A DNA stretch of 64,000 nucleotides from Lacinutrix sp. Hel_I_90 (lineage in GTDB: Bacteria > Bacteroidota > Bacteroidia > Flavobacteriales > Flavobacteriaceae). Shown piece by piece: positions 43,128-53,595 of the stretch (position 1 is its first letter; the number at the start of each line of letters is the position of its first letter). The notes beneath the pieces are model-generated. The model did not search any database and was not told the DNA's origin. It saw only the letters and a program-made list of their open reading frames with translations. The stretch spans positions 310,001 to 374,000 of the forward strand of contig NZ_JYNQ01000001.1 of NCBI RefSeq assembly GCF_000934685.1, read 5' to 3'. Made by a program: the position numbers and the translations under genes.

Positions 43128-44156
43128 ATGAAGTTTACAGCAGAACAAATAGCAGGTATTTTAGAAGGGGAGGTTGTGGGTGACCCATTAGCCGAAGTTT
43201 CTAAACTATCAAAAATAGAAGAAGGTATTGAAGGAGCCTTAACCTTTTTGGCAAATCCTAAGTACACACCTTATATTTATACGACTAAAGCTACGATTGC
43301 TATTGTTGGTAAAGATTTTAAACCAGAACAGGCAATTTCAGTAACTTTGATAAAGGTTGACGATGCTTATAAATCGTTTTCTAAGTTATTGGAATATTAT
43401 AACCAGGTTAAGTTAAATAAATTTGGGATAGAACAACCTGTATCTATTTCAACATCAGCAACACTGGGGAAAGATGTTTATGTAGGTGCTTTTACCTATA
43501 TTGGAGAGAATGTGAAAATTGGGGATAATGTTAAAATTTTCCCAAGTAGTTATATAGGTGATAATGTAACTATTGATAATGATACTGTTGTTTTTGCGGG
43601 AGCTAAGATTTATTCAGAATCTATAATTGGTAAAAATTGCGTCATCAATTCAGGAGCTATTATAGGAGCAGATGGATTTGGTTTTGCGCCTAATGCAGCT
43701 GGAGAATATAGTAAAATACCACAAATTGGTAATGTTATTTTAGAGGACTTTGTAGATATAGGGGCTGCGACGACTATAGACAGGGCTACTTTAGGGTCGA
43801 CAATAATACGTCGTGGCGCTAAATTAGATAATCAAATTCAAATTGCTCATAACGTTGAAATAGGAAAGAACACAGTAATTGCAGCGCAAACGGGTGTTGC
43901 TGGCTCTACCAAAATAGGAGATAACTGCCAGATAGGTGGGCAAGTTGGTTTTGCTGGACATATTACCATTGGTAATAATGTAAAAATACAAGCGCAATCT
44001 GGAGTTGGTAGAAACATAAAGGATAATGAAATTTTGCAAGGCTCACCTGCATTTAGTTATGGTGATTGGAATAAGTCTTATGTATATTTTAAAAACTTGC
44101 CTAAAATGGCAAAAACCATAAACGATTTAGAAAAAAAAGGAAATGGCAATAGTTAA
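43128..44156 (+). CDS. lpxD: UDP-3-O-acylglucosamine N-acyltransferase LpxD
   Basis: This 342-residue protein starts [20 protein letters not shown]; the upstream in-frame TTG at 43119 is discounted. An N-terminal uridine-binding domain (about 1-105) is followed by the left-handed beta-helix hexapeptide region (about 105-320), with the catalytic His in [17 protein letters not shown], and a short C-terminal helix. It adds the second hydroxyacyl chain in lipid A synthesis. It overlaps lpxC-fabZ by 14 bases, so the genes are co-translated. Confidence 0.93.
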   Translation: MKFTAEQIAGILEGEVVGDPLAEVSKLSKIEEGIEGALTFLANPKYTPYIYTTKATIAIVGKDFKPEQAISVTLIKVDDAYKSFSKLLEYYNQVKLNKFGIEQPVSISTSATLGKDVYVGAFTYIGENVKIGDNVKIFPSSYIGDNVTIDNDTVVFAGAKIYSESIIGKNCVINSGAIIGADGFGFAPNAAGEYSKIPQIGNVILEDFVDIGAATTIDRATLGSTIIRRGAKLDNQIQIAHNVEIGKNTVIAAQTGVAGSTKIGDNCQIGGQVGFAGHITIGNNVKIQAQSGVGRNIKDNEILQGSPAFSYGDWNKSYVYFKNLPKMAKTINDLEKKGNGNS

Positions 44157-45555
44157 TTCAGACATAAAACAAAAAACCATAGACAAAGAAGTCTCTTTAA
44201 AGGGGGTTGGTTTACACACTGGAAATGATGTAACACTAACATTTAAGCCAGCACCTGTTAATACAGGTTTTGCTTTTAAACGTATAGATTTAGAAGGTAG
44301 TCCAGTAATTGAAGCAGATGCTAATTATGTAACAAATACACTGCGTGGTACTTGTTTAGAAAAAAACGGAGTCATTATTCAAACTTGTGAACATGTGCTT
44401 GCGGCGTTTATAGGTATGGATATTGATAACGCAATAATCGAACTAGATAATGCAGAACCACCAATAATGGATGGCTCTTCAAAGTTTTTTGTAGAGGCTA
44501 TTGAAAAAGCAGGAGTAGTGGAGCAGGAGAATTATCGTGAAGAGTATGTTGTAAAAGATGTTATTTCTTACACAGATGATGAAAGTGGAAGCGAAATCTT
44601 GGTAATGCCATCAAAAGAGTATCAAGTGACTACTATGGTAGACTTTGGTACTAAAGTTTTAGGCACTCAAAATGCGACACTAAATCATTTATCAGAATTT
44701 AAAGAACATATTTCAGATTCCAGAACATTTAGTTTTTTACATGAATTAGAGTCGCTTTTAGAGCATGGTTTGATTAAAGGGGGAGATTTAAATAATGCTA
44801 TTGTTTATGTAGATAAGGAATTGTCTCCTGAAACAATGGAGAAACTAAAAATCGCCTTTGGCAAAGACAGTATTTCGGTAAAACCTAATGGGATTCTAGA
44901 TAATTTAACGTTGCACTACCCTAATGAAGCAGCAAGACATAAGTTATTAGATGTTATTGGTGATTTAGCACTTATTGGGACGCGTATTCGTGGAAAAGTG
45001 ATTGCAAATAAACCCGGACATTATATAAATACACAGTTTGCGAAAAAACTTTCAAAGATCATAAAAAACGAAAGAAGAAATAATGTTCCTGAAGTTGATT
45101 TAAATCAAACACCTGTCATGGATGTGAATCAAATTATGGATATGTTGCCTCATAGGCAACCCTTTCTATTAATAGATAAGATTTTTGAGCTATCGGAGAA
45201 TAAGGTTGTTGGGATGAAAAACGTGACTATGAATGAGCCGTTTTTCGCAGGACACTTTCCAGGAGCTCCAGTTATGCCAGGGGTATTAATAGTTGAAGCT
45301 ATGGCACAAACAGGAGGAATATTGGTGTTAAGCACTGTTCCTGATCCTGAGAATTATTTAACTTTTTTCATGAAAATAGACAAAGTAAAGTTCAAACAAA
45401 AAGTAGTGCCTGGCGATACTTTGATTTTTAACTGTTCTTTAATCACGCCGATAAGACGTGGTATTTGCCACATGCAGGGCTATGCTTACGCTAACGGCAA
45501 ACTTTGTGCAGAAGCGGAGTTAATGGCGAAAATCACTAAAGTAAAAGAGTCTTAA
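44143..45555 (+). CDS. lpxC-fabZ: Bifunctional LpxC deacetylase / FabZ dehydratase
   Basis: This 470-residue fusion is typical of Bacteroidota. LpxC (about 1-310) has [18 protein letters not shown], the zinc-binding [17 protein letters not shown] and DGSSKFF, and [14 protein letters not shown]. FabZ (about 320-470) has [14 protein letters not shown] with its catalytic His region, and [18 protein letters not shown] with the catalytic Glu. LpxC performs the committed lipid A step, and FabZ dehydrates 3-hydroxyacyl-ACP, competing for the same acyl pool. An array of about 90 bp repeats follows before lpxA. Confidence 0.95.
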   Translation: MAIVNSDIKQKTIDKEVSLKGVGLHTGNDVTLTFKPAPVNTGFAFKRIDLEGSPVIEADANYVTNTLRGTCLEKNGVIIQTCEHVLAAFIGMDIDNAIIELDNAEPPIMDGSSKFFVEAIEKAGVVEQENYREEYVVKDVISYTDDESGSEILVMPSKEYQVTTMVDFGTKVLGTQNATLNHLSEFKEHISDSRTFSFLHELESLLEHGLIKGGDLNNAIVYVDKELSPETMEKLKIAFGKDSISVKPNGILDNLTLHYPNEAARHKLLDVIGDLALIGTRIRGKVIANKPGHYINTQFAKKLSKIIKNERRNNVPEVDLNQTPVMDVNQIMDMLPHRQPFLLIDKIFELSENKVVGMKNVTMNEPFFAGHFPGAPVMPGVLIVEAMAQTGGILVLSTVPDPENYLTFFMKIDKVKFKQKVVPGDTLIFNCSLITPIRRGICHMQGYAYANGKLCAEAELMAKITKVKES

Positions 45556-45591
45556 AAAAAGCAAAGTCATCAAATTGTATTCTTTAAGAGT

Positions 45592-45922
45592 AAAACACTA
45601 AATTGCGAACACATTTTTACCATTTAATAAAAATAGTATTACAAAAATGAACCGAGCATAACACTAGTTTTTCATTTTATCGAAAACACTAAATTGCGAA
45701 CACATTTTTACCATTTAATAAAATAGTATTACAAAAATGAACCGAGCATAACAAAGTTTTTCATTTTATCGAAAACACTAAATTGCGAACACATTTTTAC
45801 CATTTAATAAAATAGTATTATAAAAATGAACCGAGCATAACACTAGTTTTTCATTTTATCGAAAACACTAAATTGCGAACACATTTTTACCATTTAATAA
45901 AATAGTATTACAAAAATGAACC
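45592..45922 (+). repeat. Tandem array of ~90 bp units copied from the lpxA leader and start codon
   Basis: Three full units (45592-45682, 45683-45771, 45772-45861) and a fourth partial one (from 45862) fill the 360-base gap between fabZ and lpxA. Each contains AATTGCGAACACATTTTTAC, then a TAATAAAATAGTATTAC segment, an A run, and a start-codon-like ATGAACCGAGCATAA. The fourth merges with the real lpxA start (ATGAACC). Each of the first three therefore carries a mini-ORF, Met-Asn-Arg-Ala-stop. Units differ at only a few positions, so the array is recent or maintained. Confidence 0.9.
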
Positions 45923-46701
45923 AACCCCTAGCATACATACACCCAGGAGCTAAAATTGCTAAAAATGTAGTGATTGAGCCCTTTACAACAATTTCTAATA
46001 ATGTAACCATTGGCGAAGGCTCATGGATTGGAAGTAATGTTACAATTATGGAAGGTGCTCGCATTGGCAAGAATTGTAATATTTTTCCAGGAGCAGTTAT
46101 TTCTGCTGTACCTCAGGATTTAAAATATAATGATGAAGACACAACAACCGAGATTGGAGACAACGTTACTATTCGGGAGTGTGTAACAATTAACCGCGGC
46201 ACGACAGACCGAATGAAAACGGTTATTGGTAATAATTGTTTGATTATGGCCTATAGCCATATTGCACACGATTGTATTGTTGGTAATAATTGTATTTTTT
46301 CAAATAACAGTACATTAGCTGGGCATATTAATGTTGGAGATTATGTTGTATTAGCTGGAATGACAGCTGTACATCAATTTTGCTCTATAGGTAGTCACGC
46401 CTTTGTTACTGGTGGTTCTTTGGTGCGAAAAGATGTGCCGCCATTTGTAAAAGCTGGTCGTGAGCCATTGTCTTATGTAGGAATCAATTCTGTTGGTTTA
46501 AGACGAAGAGGATACACTACAGAAAAGATAACAGAGATTCAGGAAATTTTTAGAATATTATACCAAAAAAACTATAACACTACTCAAGCTTCAAATATTA
46601 TTGAAGCGGAAATGGAAGCAACTACAGAGCGAGATGAAATTCTACAGTTCATAAAGAACTCGCATCGCGGCATTATGAAGGGTTACTTCAAATCAAATTA
46701 A
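45916..46701 (+). CDS. lpxA: UDP-N-acetylglucosamine O-acyltransferase LpxA
   Basis: This 261-residue left-handed beta-helix acyltransferase starts MNQPLAYIHPGAKIAKNVVI and runs through hexapeptide repeats. The catalytic His is in LIMAYSHIAHDCIVGNN, followed by LAGHINVGDYVVLAGMTAVH and the C-terminal LRRRGYTTEKITEIQE helices. It performs the first lipid A step, adding 3-hydroxyacyl from ACP. Its leader sequence and first codons are the template of the upstream tandem array. efp starts 14 bases after its stop. Confidence 0.95.
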   Translation: MNQPLAYIHPGAKIAKNVVIEPFTTISNNVTIGEGSWIGSNVTIMEGARIGKNCNIFPGAVISAVPQDLKYNDEDTTTEIGDNVTIRECVTINRGTTDRMKTVIGNNCLIMAYSHIAHDCIVGNNCIFSNNSTLAGHINVGDYVVLAGMTAVHQFCSIGSHAFVTGGSLVRKDVPPFVKAGREPLSYVGINSVGLRRRGYTTEKITEIQEIFRILYQKNYNTTQASNIIEAEMEATTERDEILQFIKNSHRGIMKGYFKSN

Positions 46702-46715
46702 ATAAAATAAAAATT

Positions 46716-47282
46716 ATGGCTAGTACTTCAGATATTAGAAACGGATTATGTATCAAATATAATAATGATATTTATAAAATAATTGAGTTTTTACATGTTA
46801 AGCCTGGAAAAGGTCCAGCGTTTGTAAGAACAAAAATGAAAAGTGTTACCAACGGAAAAGTTTTAGATAACACCTTTTCTGCAGGACACAAAATTGAAGA
46901 TGTTCGCGTAGAAACACATAAATTTCAGTTTTTATATCATGACGGAGAATTCTATCATTTTATGAATCAGGAAGATTTTACACAAATTAGTTTATTAGAA
47001 GCTGCGCTAGACAAGCCAGAACTAATGAAAGAAGGAGAGGTTGTTACGGTATTAATTAATACCGAAGATAACATGCCGCTTTCTGTTGACTTGCCGGCAA
47101 ATGTCGTTTTAGAAGTCACTGCTACAGAGCCAGGTGTTAAAGGTAACACGGCAACTAACGCAACTAAACCAGCAACAGTAGAAACAGGAGCAGAGGTTAA
47201 TGTCCCTTTATTTATTAATGAAGGAGACAAAATTAAAATCGAAACCGATAAAGGAACCTATAAAGAACGTGTTAAAGAATAG
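46716..47282 (+). CDS. efp: Elongation factor P
   Basis: This 188-residue protein consists of three OB/KOW-like domains. The N-terminal loop reads FLHVKPGKGPAFVRTKMKSV, with the tip Lys in the PGKG loop, and the C-terminus is VPLFINEGDKIKIETDKGTY. EF-P rescues ribosomes stalled at polyproline stretches. Placement between lpxA and the second lpxD is, as I recall, usual in flavobacteria. No modification gene (epmA or earP) is in the window, so its modification state is unknown. Confidence 0.95.
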   Translation: MASTSDIRNGLCIKYNNDIYKIIEFLHVKPGKGPAFVRTKMKSVTNGKVLDNTFSAGHKIEDVRVETHKFQFLYHDGEFYHFMNQEDFTQISLLEAALDKPELMKEGEVVTVLINTEDNMPLSVDLPANVVLEVTATEPGVKGNTATNATKPATVETGAEVNVPLFINEGDKIKIETDKGTYKERVKE

Positions 47283-47288
47283 TTTTAA

Positions 47289-48224
47289 TTGAAATTCTCT
47301 AAATCATATAATCTCAAAGAGATAGCTCAAATTATTAATTGTAATTATGTTGGAGCAGACGATTTTCAGGTTTTTGGAATGAACGAAATTCATGTCGTCG
47401 AAACCGGAGATATTGTTTTTGTTGATCACCCTAAATATTACGATAAAGCATTGCAATCTGCAGCAACTGTTATTTTAATTAATAAAGAAGTAACCTGTCC
47501 TGAAGGCAAGGCATTATTAATTAGTGATGATCCATTTAGGGATTTCAACACATTAACACGTCATTTTAAACCGTTTCAAACTGTAAATGTGAGTATTTCA
47601 CCTTCGGCAAAAATTGGAAAAAACACAATAATACAGCCTAACTGTTTTATTGGAAATAATGTGACTATTGGTGATGATTGTGTAATACATGCCAATGTTA
47701 CTATTTATGATGATGCTGTTATTGGAAACCATGTAACAATCCATTCAGGCACTATTCTAGGAGCTAGTGCTTTTTATTATAAAAACAGACCTACTGGTTT
47801 CGATCAATTATTTTCTGGTGGTCGCGTAGTGATTGAAGACCATGTTGATATTGGGGCCTTATGTACTATTGATAAAGGGGTTACTGGAGATACAACTATT
47901 GGTGCTGGTTCTAAACTAGACAATCAAATTCAAGTTGGGCACGATACAGTTATTGGTAAAAAATGTTTGATAGCCTCGCAAGTTGGGATTGCAGGGTGCT
48001 GTATCATTGAAGACGAAGTTACTATTTGGGGACAGGTGGGAACAAATAGCGGTATCACGATTGGAAAAAAAGCTGTTATTCTTGGTCAAACAGGAGTAAC
48101 TAAATCTGTAGCAGGAGGTAAAAGTTATTTTGGGACTCCAATAGAAGAATCAAGAGTTAAATTAAAGGAATTGGCTTACGTTAAACAGATTCCGAATATT
48201 ATTGATCAGTTAAAAAACAAATAA
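47289..48224 (+). CDS. Second LpxD-like N-acyltransferase
   Basis: This 311-residue hexapeptide acyltransferase is related to LpxD but shorter. Its N-terminal domain is [20 protein letters not shown] with VEKGDI-like [20 protein letters not shown], followed by a beta-helix with the equivalent His in [17 protein letters not shown]. It starts at TTG, 6 bases after the efp stop. A second copy beside efp is common in Bacteroidota and its acyl acceptor is not established. The NTF2-like gene begins at the base after its stop. Confidence 0.85.
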   Translation: MKFSKSYNLKEIAQIINCNYVGADDFQVFGMNEIHVVETGDIVFVDHPKYYDKALQSAATVILINKEVTCPEGKALLISDDPFRDFNTLTRHFKPFQTVNVSISPSAKIGKNTIIQPNCFIGNNVTIGDDCVIHANVTIYDDAVIGNHVTIHSGTILGASAFYYKNRPTGFDQLFSGGRVVIEDHVDIGALCTIDKGVTGDTTIGAGSKLDNQIQVGHDTVIGKKCLIASQVGIAGCCIIEDEVTIWGQVGTNSGITIGKKAVILGQTGVTKSVAGGKSYFGTPIEESRVKLKELAYVKQIPNIIDQLKNK

Positions 48225-48629
48225 ATGTCTGCAAAAGAAATAGTTAAAGCCTTTTACGATTTAGATTTAGCTAAAGAAAGTAATGCGATAAAAATGGTGC
48301 ATAAAGACTGTGTGTTACATTGGAACAGTAGTAAGGGCTTTACTGAAATGAATTATAATGAGATTAGTGCTATGCTGCTAAACATTCGTGAATCATTTTT
48401 GTCATTTAAGTACAAATTAAGTCATTTGTTGGAAGATGGGAATACTGTAACTGCCAGATATACAGTATATACTACAAATATTGAGACACCGTTTAAAGAA
48501 GATGCTTTAGCACATTTTATTTCTATTTGGGAAGTTAAAAATAATAAATTATATAAGGGTTGGGAAGTAAGTCAGTTGGTAGACGACAATCCTAAAAACA
48601 TATCTTCATATTCAGAAATAAAAATTTAA
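48225..48629 (+). CDS. NTF2-like (SnoaL-type) small protein
   Basis: This 134-residue protein has the cone-shaped NTF2 fold pattern: AKEIVKAFYDLDLAKESNAI, then MVHKDCVLHWNSSKGFTEMN, a helix ISAMLLNIRESFLSF and beta strands ending in HFISIWEVKNNKLYKGWEV. Its start codon follows the stop of the lpxD-like gene with no gap, so the two are coupled. The active role (enzyme or ligand binder) cannot be stated. Confidence 0.7.
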   Translation: MSAKEIVKAFYDLDLAKESNAIKMVHKDCVLHWNSSKGFTEMNYNEISAMLLNIRESFLSFKYKLSHLLEDGNTVTARYTVYTTNIETPFKEDALAHFISIWEVKNNKLYKGWEVSQLVDDNPKNISSYSEIKI

Positions 48630-48746
48630 ATAGATTAAAAAAATAGCCATCAAAAACTTACTTTTGTGGCGAATTAAATAAAAACAACTCCATTATAATT
48701 TCCTTTTAGGAAAGGTCTGAAAGACAATGGAACAAAAATTAAACAA

Positions 48747-49619
48747 ATGAGCGTTTTAGTAAACAAAGATTCAAAAATAATAGTTCAAGGTTTTACAGGT
48801 AGTGAAGGGACTTTTCACGCTGAACAAATGATTGAGTATGGAACAAATGTTGTAGGTGGTGTTACTCCGGGAAAAGGAGGGCAATCACATTTAAATAGAC
48901 CAGTTTTCAACACTGTTGAAGAGGCTGTACAGAAAGAGGGCGCAGACACAAGCATTATTTTTGTACCACCTGCTTTTGCTGCAGATGCTATTATGGAAGC
49001 TGCAGATGCTGGGATAAAAGTAATCATTTGTATTACAGAAGGGATTCCTGTTTCAGATATGATTAAAGCTGCAGATTATATAAAAGGAAAAGATTGCCGC
49101 TTGGTAGGACCTAATTGTCCGGGTGTTATTACTCCTGGTGAAGCAAAAGTAGGTATTATGCCAGGTTTTGTTTTCAAAAAAGGAAAAGTAGGTATCGTTT
49201 CGAAATCAGGAACGTTAACTTATGAAGCTGCAGATCAAGTAGTAAAGCAAGGCTTAGGAATTACTACAGCTATAGGTATTGGAGGAGATCCAATTATCGG
49301 AACAACGACTAAAGAAGCTGTTGAGTTACTAATTAATGATCCTGAAACCGAGTGTGTAGTCATGATTGGTGAAATTGGAGGTCAATTAGAAGCCGATGCG
49401 GCCAATTGGTACAAAGCAAGTGGAAGCAAAAAACCAATTATTGGTTTCATTGCTGGAGAAACAGCACCGGCAGGACGTACAATGGGACATGCTGGAGCTA
49501 TAGTTGGCGGAAGCGATGATACAGCACAAGCTAAAAAAGAAATTATGAGAGCTTGTGGTATTCACGTAGTAGACTCACCTGCTGAAATTGGTAAAAAAGT
49601 AGCAGAAGTTCTAGGATAG
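48747..49619 (+). CDS. sucD: Succinate-CoA ligase alpha subunit
   Basis: This 290-residue protein starts [20 protein letters not shown], with the CoA-binding [37 protein letters not shown], and the phospho-His in [13 protein letters not shown]. With the beta subunit SucC, encoded elsewhere as is usual in Bacteroidota, it makes ATP or GTP from succinyl-CoA in the TCA cycle. A strong terminator follows. Confidence 0.95.
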   Translation: MSVLVNKDSKIIVQGFTGSEGTFHAEQMIEYGTNVVGGVTPGKGGQSHLNRPVFNTVEEAVQKEGADTSIIFVPPAFAADAIMEAADAGIKVIICITEGIPVSDMIKAADYIKGKDCRLVGPNCPGVITPGEAKVGIMPGFVFKKGKVGIVSKSGTLTYEAADQVVKQGLGITTAIGIGGDPIIGTTTKEAVELLINDPETECVVMIGEIGGQLEADAANWYKASGSKKPIIGFIAGETAPAGRTMGHAGAIVGGSDDTAQAKKEIMRACGIHVVDSPAEIGKKVAEVLG

Positions 49620-49675
49620 AATGTAAAGAACAGCAGTTGTTACTGTTAAAATATTTATAATTAAGAAACGTTATT

Positions 49676-49713
49676 AGTTCGTTGGCTGTAATTTAGTCAA
49701 CGAACTTTTTTTT
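49676..49713 (+). terminator. Rho-independent terminator after sucD
   Basis: AGTTCGTTGGCT, a 7-base loop and AGTCAACGAACT followed by a T run form a stem with one mismatch, 56 bases past the stop. Confidence 0.8.
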
Positions 49714-49732
49714 AATCAAAAAACAACCAAAA

Positions 49733-52702
49733 ATGAAACATTTAAAATTTGTTGTACTCTTCCTATTTGTTACCGCTATGTACAGTTGCAAAGAGGAGAG
49801 CGGCAAAACAATGGCTTATAAAACCGAACAGCAAGTCGATGCTAACGGCTTTAATTATGAAACAGTAGCTAATGATCCTACAGGATTGCGTTTGTATACT
49901 TTAGATAACGGCCTTAAAGTTTACTTAAGTAAAAACACAGATGAACCTAAAATACAAACTTATATTGCTGTAAGAGCGGGTTCTAACTATGACCCTCAAG
50001 AATCTACAGGTCTTGCACACTATTTAGAGCATATGGTTTTTAAAGGAACCGATGAAATTGGTACTGTTGATTGGGAAAAAGAAAAAGTCTATTTAGACCA
50101 AATTTCAGAATTATACGAACAACATAGAGCTGAAACTAATCCTGATATAAAATTGGCACTGTATAAGAAAATTGATAGCATCTCTTTGGAAGCTTCAAAT
50201 TATTCTGTAGCCAATGAATATGATAAAATGACGAGTTCACTTGGTGCCACAGGTACTAATGCGCACACTTGGTTTGAAGAAACCGTTTATAAAAATAAAA
50301 TTCCGGCGAATGAATTAGAGAAATGGTTAGAATTGGAAGAAGAGCGTTTTGGTCAATTGGTATTGCGTTTATTTCATACCGAACTAGAAGCCGTTTTTGA
50401 AGAATTTAATCGCGGACAGGATAGTGATGGAAGAAAAAGGTACTCAGCCATGTTAGAAGGCTTATTTCCAAATCACCCGTATGGCCAACAGAAAACTATA
50501 GGCACAGCCGAGCATTTAAAAAACCCATCATTAGTAGATATCAATAATTATTTCAATAAATATTATGTGCCAAACAATATGGCTATGGTATTAGTTGGTG
50601 ACTTAGAGTTTGATGAAACGATTAAAATGGTAAATAAAACCTTTGGAAACCTGAAACGAAAAGAAGTAACACATCCAACATTACCCAAAGAACAACCCAT
50701 TACAAGCGTAGTTACAAACGAAGTCTTTGGTCCAACAGCAGAGAGTGTTTCCATTGCTTATAGGGCTGGAGGCGTTAATACTAATGATGAAATAATGGTA
50801 ACCCTCTGTGATATGATTTTGGCAAACGGTAACGCAGGGTTAATAGATTTAAATTTAAATCAAGAGCAACTCGTGCAAAATGCAAGCTGTTCAACTACTT
50901 TTTTAAATGATTATGGTTATCATAGTTTTAATGGCGCTCCAAAAGAAGGACAATCCCTAGACGAGGTAAAAACCTTGATTTTAGAGCAAGTAGAAAAACT
51001 AAAAAAAGGAGCGTTTGAAGATTGGATGATTGAAGCAGTCGTTAATGATTTAAAAAAAACACAATTGAAGCGGTATGAAAACAGTACAGCTTTGGCTTCA
51101 GCCTACTTCAACGCCTTTATTCATCATGAAGACTGGGTAAATAAAGTAAAGTTTTTAGAGGACTTAAAAGCGGTTTCAAAGCAAGAGGTAGTCGATTTTG
51201 CAAATGCGTTTTATAACGACAATTATGTGGTAACCTATAAACGAAAAGGTGTTGATAATAGCATCGTAAAAGTGTCTAATCCAGGGATAACACCAGTAAA
51301 TTTAAATAGAGACAATGCATCAGAATACATCAAAAATTTTAATGCTAAGGAATCTAAGCCTTTAGAGCCGGTCTATGTGGATTATGCTTCCGAAATTAAA
51401 AAAACAGAGACTGATAGCGGTTTAGAAGTCTCGTATATTGAAAATGAAACGAATGATTTATTCAATTTGAATATTATTTTCGATATGGGTAGCGATAACG
51501 ATAAAAAATTAGGTTTTGCAGTCGATTATTTAACGTATTTAGGAACCGATAAATATTCAGCTGAAGCATTAAAAAAAGAATTCTACAAATTAGGGATTGA
51601 CTATTCTGTTAACGCCGGTGGCGAACAAACATTTGTAGGTTTAAGCGGATTAAAAGAAAACCTTCCTAAAGGCTTAGAGTTGTTAGAGCATTTATGGAAA
51701 AACGCAATTCCAGATCAAAAGGCCTATAATAAGTATGTAGAGTCAATTGCTAAAGACAGACAAAACAATAAAACTAACAAAGGCAGTATTTTGCGTTCTG
51801 GTTTGTTGAATTATGCAAAGTATGGCGAAAACTCAAAATTGCGTAATATTCTTTCTGTTATTGAAATGCAAGATATTAATCCACAGGAATTGGTAGACAT
51901 TATAAAAGGCTTAAAAGATTATAAACAACGTGTATTCTATTATGGAAAAAATGTAGGTGCCGCTGTTGAAGCTTTAAATGATTATCATGAAATTACTGAC
52001 GACCTTAAGACGTATCCAGAAGCTGTTACTTATGTTGAAAAAGAAACAGGAGGTAATGTGTATTTTGTAGACTATGATATGGTGCAAAGTGAGATGATGT
52101 TTTTAGCAAAAGGGGAGCCTTTTAAGCCGGAAAACATGGCGGCATCTACTTTATTTAACACCTATTTTGGTGGTGGTTTATCATCAATCGTTTTTCAGGA
52201 AATTCGCGAGTCTAAATCCTTAGCGTATTCTGCTTGGTCAAATTACGCAACAGCACGCAAACAAGAAGATGCGAATTATGTCATGGCATATATTGGGACG
52301 CAGGCAAATAAGATGCCTGAAGCTGTTGATGCAATGATGGCTTTAATGAGTAACATGCCAAAAGCAGAGGAGCAATTTAATGCAGCAAAAGAAGCGACAT
52401 TAAAGAAAATAGCGGCAGAACGTATTACGAAAGCTGATGTTTTTTGGTCTTACGAAAGACTTCAGAAATTAGGAATCAATGAAGATCATCGTGAGAAAAT
52501 GTACAATACAATTAAAAGTATGACTCTGAATGATTTACTAGCGTTTTTCAATAAAAATATTAAAGGTGAAAACTATAACGTAATGGTTGTTGGTAACAAA
52601 AAAGATATTGACTTTAAGGCACTGAAAAAACTAGGAGAGGTTCAAGAAATGGACGTCGATTATTTATTTAATTATGAAAAGCCCGAAGCAGTGAAACTAT
52701 AA
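49733..52702 (+). CDS. M16-family zinc peptidase (insulinase-like), lipoprotein
   Basis: This 989-residue protein has a lipoprotein signal (FVVLFLFVTAMYSC) and two M16 halves. The N-terminal half has the inverted zinc motif LAHYLEHMVFKGTDE (near residue 96) with the third ligand in ELEAVFEEFNRG. The C-terminal half lacks it, as expected, but has the substrate-binding EIRESKSLAYSAW. It probably degrades peptides in the cell envelope. A strong terminator follows, and it is transcribed alone between sucD and fabG. Confidence 0.9.
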   Translation: MKHLKFVVLFLFVTAMYSCKEESGKTMAYKTEQQVDANGFNYETVANDPTGLRLYTLDNGLKVYLSKNTDEPKIQTYIAVRAGSNYDPQESTGLAHYLEHMVFKGTDEIGTVDWEKEKVYLDQISELYEQHRAETNPDIKLALYKKIDSISLEASNYSVANEYDKMTSSLGATGTNAHTWFEETVYKNKIPANELEKWLELEEERFGQLVLRLFHTELEAVFEEFNRGQDSDGRKRYSAMLEGLFPNHPYGQQKTIGTAEHLKNPSLVDINNYFNKYYVPNNMAMVLVGDLEFDETIKMVNKTFGNLKRKEVTHPTLPKEQPITSVVTNEVFGPTAESVSIAYRAGGVNTNDEIMVTLCDMILANGNAGLIDLNLNQEQLVQNASCSTTFLNDYGYHSFNGAPKEGQSLDEVKTLILEQVEKLKKGAFEDWMIEAVVNDLKKTQLKRYENSTALASAYFNAFIHHEDWVNKVKFLEDLKAVSKQEVVDFANAFYNDNYVVTYKRKGVDNSIVKVSNPGITPVNLNRDNASEYIKNFNAKESKPLEPVYVDYASEIKKTETDSGLEVSYIENETNDLFNLNIIFDMGSDNDKKLGFAVDYLTYLGTDKYSAEALKKEFYKLGIDYSVNAGGEQTFVGLSGLKENLPKGLELLEHLWKNAIPDQKAYNKYVESIAKDRQNNKTNKGSILRSGLLNYAKYGENSKLRNILSVIEMQDINPQELVDIIKGLKDYKQRVFYYGKNVGAAVEALNDYHEITDDLKTYPEAVTYVEKETGGNVYFVDYDMVQSEMMFLAKGEPFKPENMAASTLFNTYFGGGLSSIVFQEIRESKSLAYSAWSNYATARKQEDANYVMAYIGTQANKMPEAVDAMMALMSNMPKAEEQFNAAKEATLKKIAAERITKADVFWSYERLQKLGINEDHREKMYNTIKSMTLNDLLAFFNKNIKGENYNVMVVGNKKDIDFKALKKLGEVQEMDVDYLFNYEKPEAVKL

Positions 52703-52741
52703 CTATTGTAACGCTATTTACAAGGCGGGAATTTGTAATAG

Positions 52742-52776
52742 AACCTCATAATTGAAAACAAATTATGAGGTTTTTT
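52742..52776 (+). terminator. Rho-independent terminator after the M16 peptidase gene
   Basis: AACCTCATAATT, loop GAAAACA and AATTATGAGGTT followed by TTTT form a perfect 12 bp stem, 40 bases past the stop. Confidence 0.85.
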
Positions 52777-52798
52777 ATTTAATACTCATTGTAATTAC

Positions 52799-52806
52799 TA
52801 TATTTG
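52799..52806 (+). promoter_or_regulatory. Probable -7 promoter box for fabG
   Basis: TATATTTG matches TAnnTTTG. It lies just after the peptidase terminator and 26 bases before the fabG ATG. No clear -33 element is visible. Confidence 0.4.
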
Positions 52807-52832
52807 AATGACTAATAAATTAAAAAAAATTA

Positions 52833-53579
52833 ATGAAACTTTTAGACGGTAAAACAGCAATAATCACAGGCGCAAGCCGTGGCATTGGTAAAGGTATAGC
52901 GGAAGTTTTTGCACAACAAGGTGCAAATGTAGCCTTTACATATAGTTCTTCGGTTGAAGCAGCTAATGAATTAGAAAAAGAATTAAACGCTTTAGGTGTA
53001 AAAGCTAAAGGATATAAGAGTAACGCTGCAAGTTTTGATGAAGCTCAGGAATTAGCAGAAGTAGTGCTAAAAGAGTTTGGAAGTATCGATGTGTTAGTAA
53101 ATAATGCAGGGATTACAAAAGACAACCTTTTAATGAGAATGGGTGAGGAAGACTTTGATAAAGTAATTGAAGTGAACTTAAAATCTGTTTTCAATATGAC
53201 GAAGGCGGTACAACGTACGATGTTAAAGCAACGTAAAGGCTCAATTATTAATATGAGTTCGGTTGTAGGGGTTAAAGGAAATGCAGGGCAAACCAATTAT
53301 GCGGCGTCTAAAGCTGGAATTATAGGGTTTTCAAAATCTGTTGCTTTAGAATTGGGGTCAAGAAATATTAGAAGTAATGTGATTGCTCCTGGGTTTATTG
53401 AGACAGAAATGACTGCGAAATTAGATGAAGAAACAGTAAAAAACTGGAGAAATGCCATTCCTTTAAAACGTGGCGGGACGCCAGAAGATATTGCAAATGT
53501 TTGTGTGTTCTTAGCGAGCGACATGTCTGCTTATGTTACTGGGCAAACCATAAACGTAGACGGCGGAATGTTAACTTAA
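52833..53579 (+). CDS. fabG: 3-oxoacyl-ACP reductase
   Basis: This 248-residue short-chain dehydrogenase has the cofactor motif TGASRGIGKGIA, NNAGITKDNLLMRM, the catalytic Ser/Tyr/Lys in MSSVVGVKGNAGQTNYAASK, and VIAPGFIETEMT. It reduces 3-oxoacyl-ACP with NADPH in fatty-acid elongation. The NLLMRM segment is specific to FabG among SDRs. It starts a run of plus-strand genes (secreted protein, VWA-like protein, prohibitin). Confidence 0.93.
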   Translation: MKLLDGKTAIITGASRGIGKGIAEVFAQQGANVAFTYSSSVEAANELEKELNALGVKAKGYKSNAASFDEAQELAEVVLKEFGSIDVLVNNAGITKDNLLMRMGEEDFDKVIEVNLKSVFNMTKAVQRTMLKQRKGSIINMSSVVGVKGNAGQTNYAASKAGIIGFSKSVALELGSRNIRSNVIAPGFIETEMTAKLDEETVKNWRNAIPLKRGGTPEDIANVCVFLASDMSAYVTGQTINVDGGMLT

Positions 53580-53595
53580 ACTTTATAGAAAATAT

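Noticed and set aside
45592-45922. CRISPR array
   Set aside because: The repeats are about 90 bases with no distinct spacers, and no cas gene is nearby; they are plain tandem copies of the lpxA leader.
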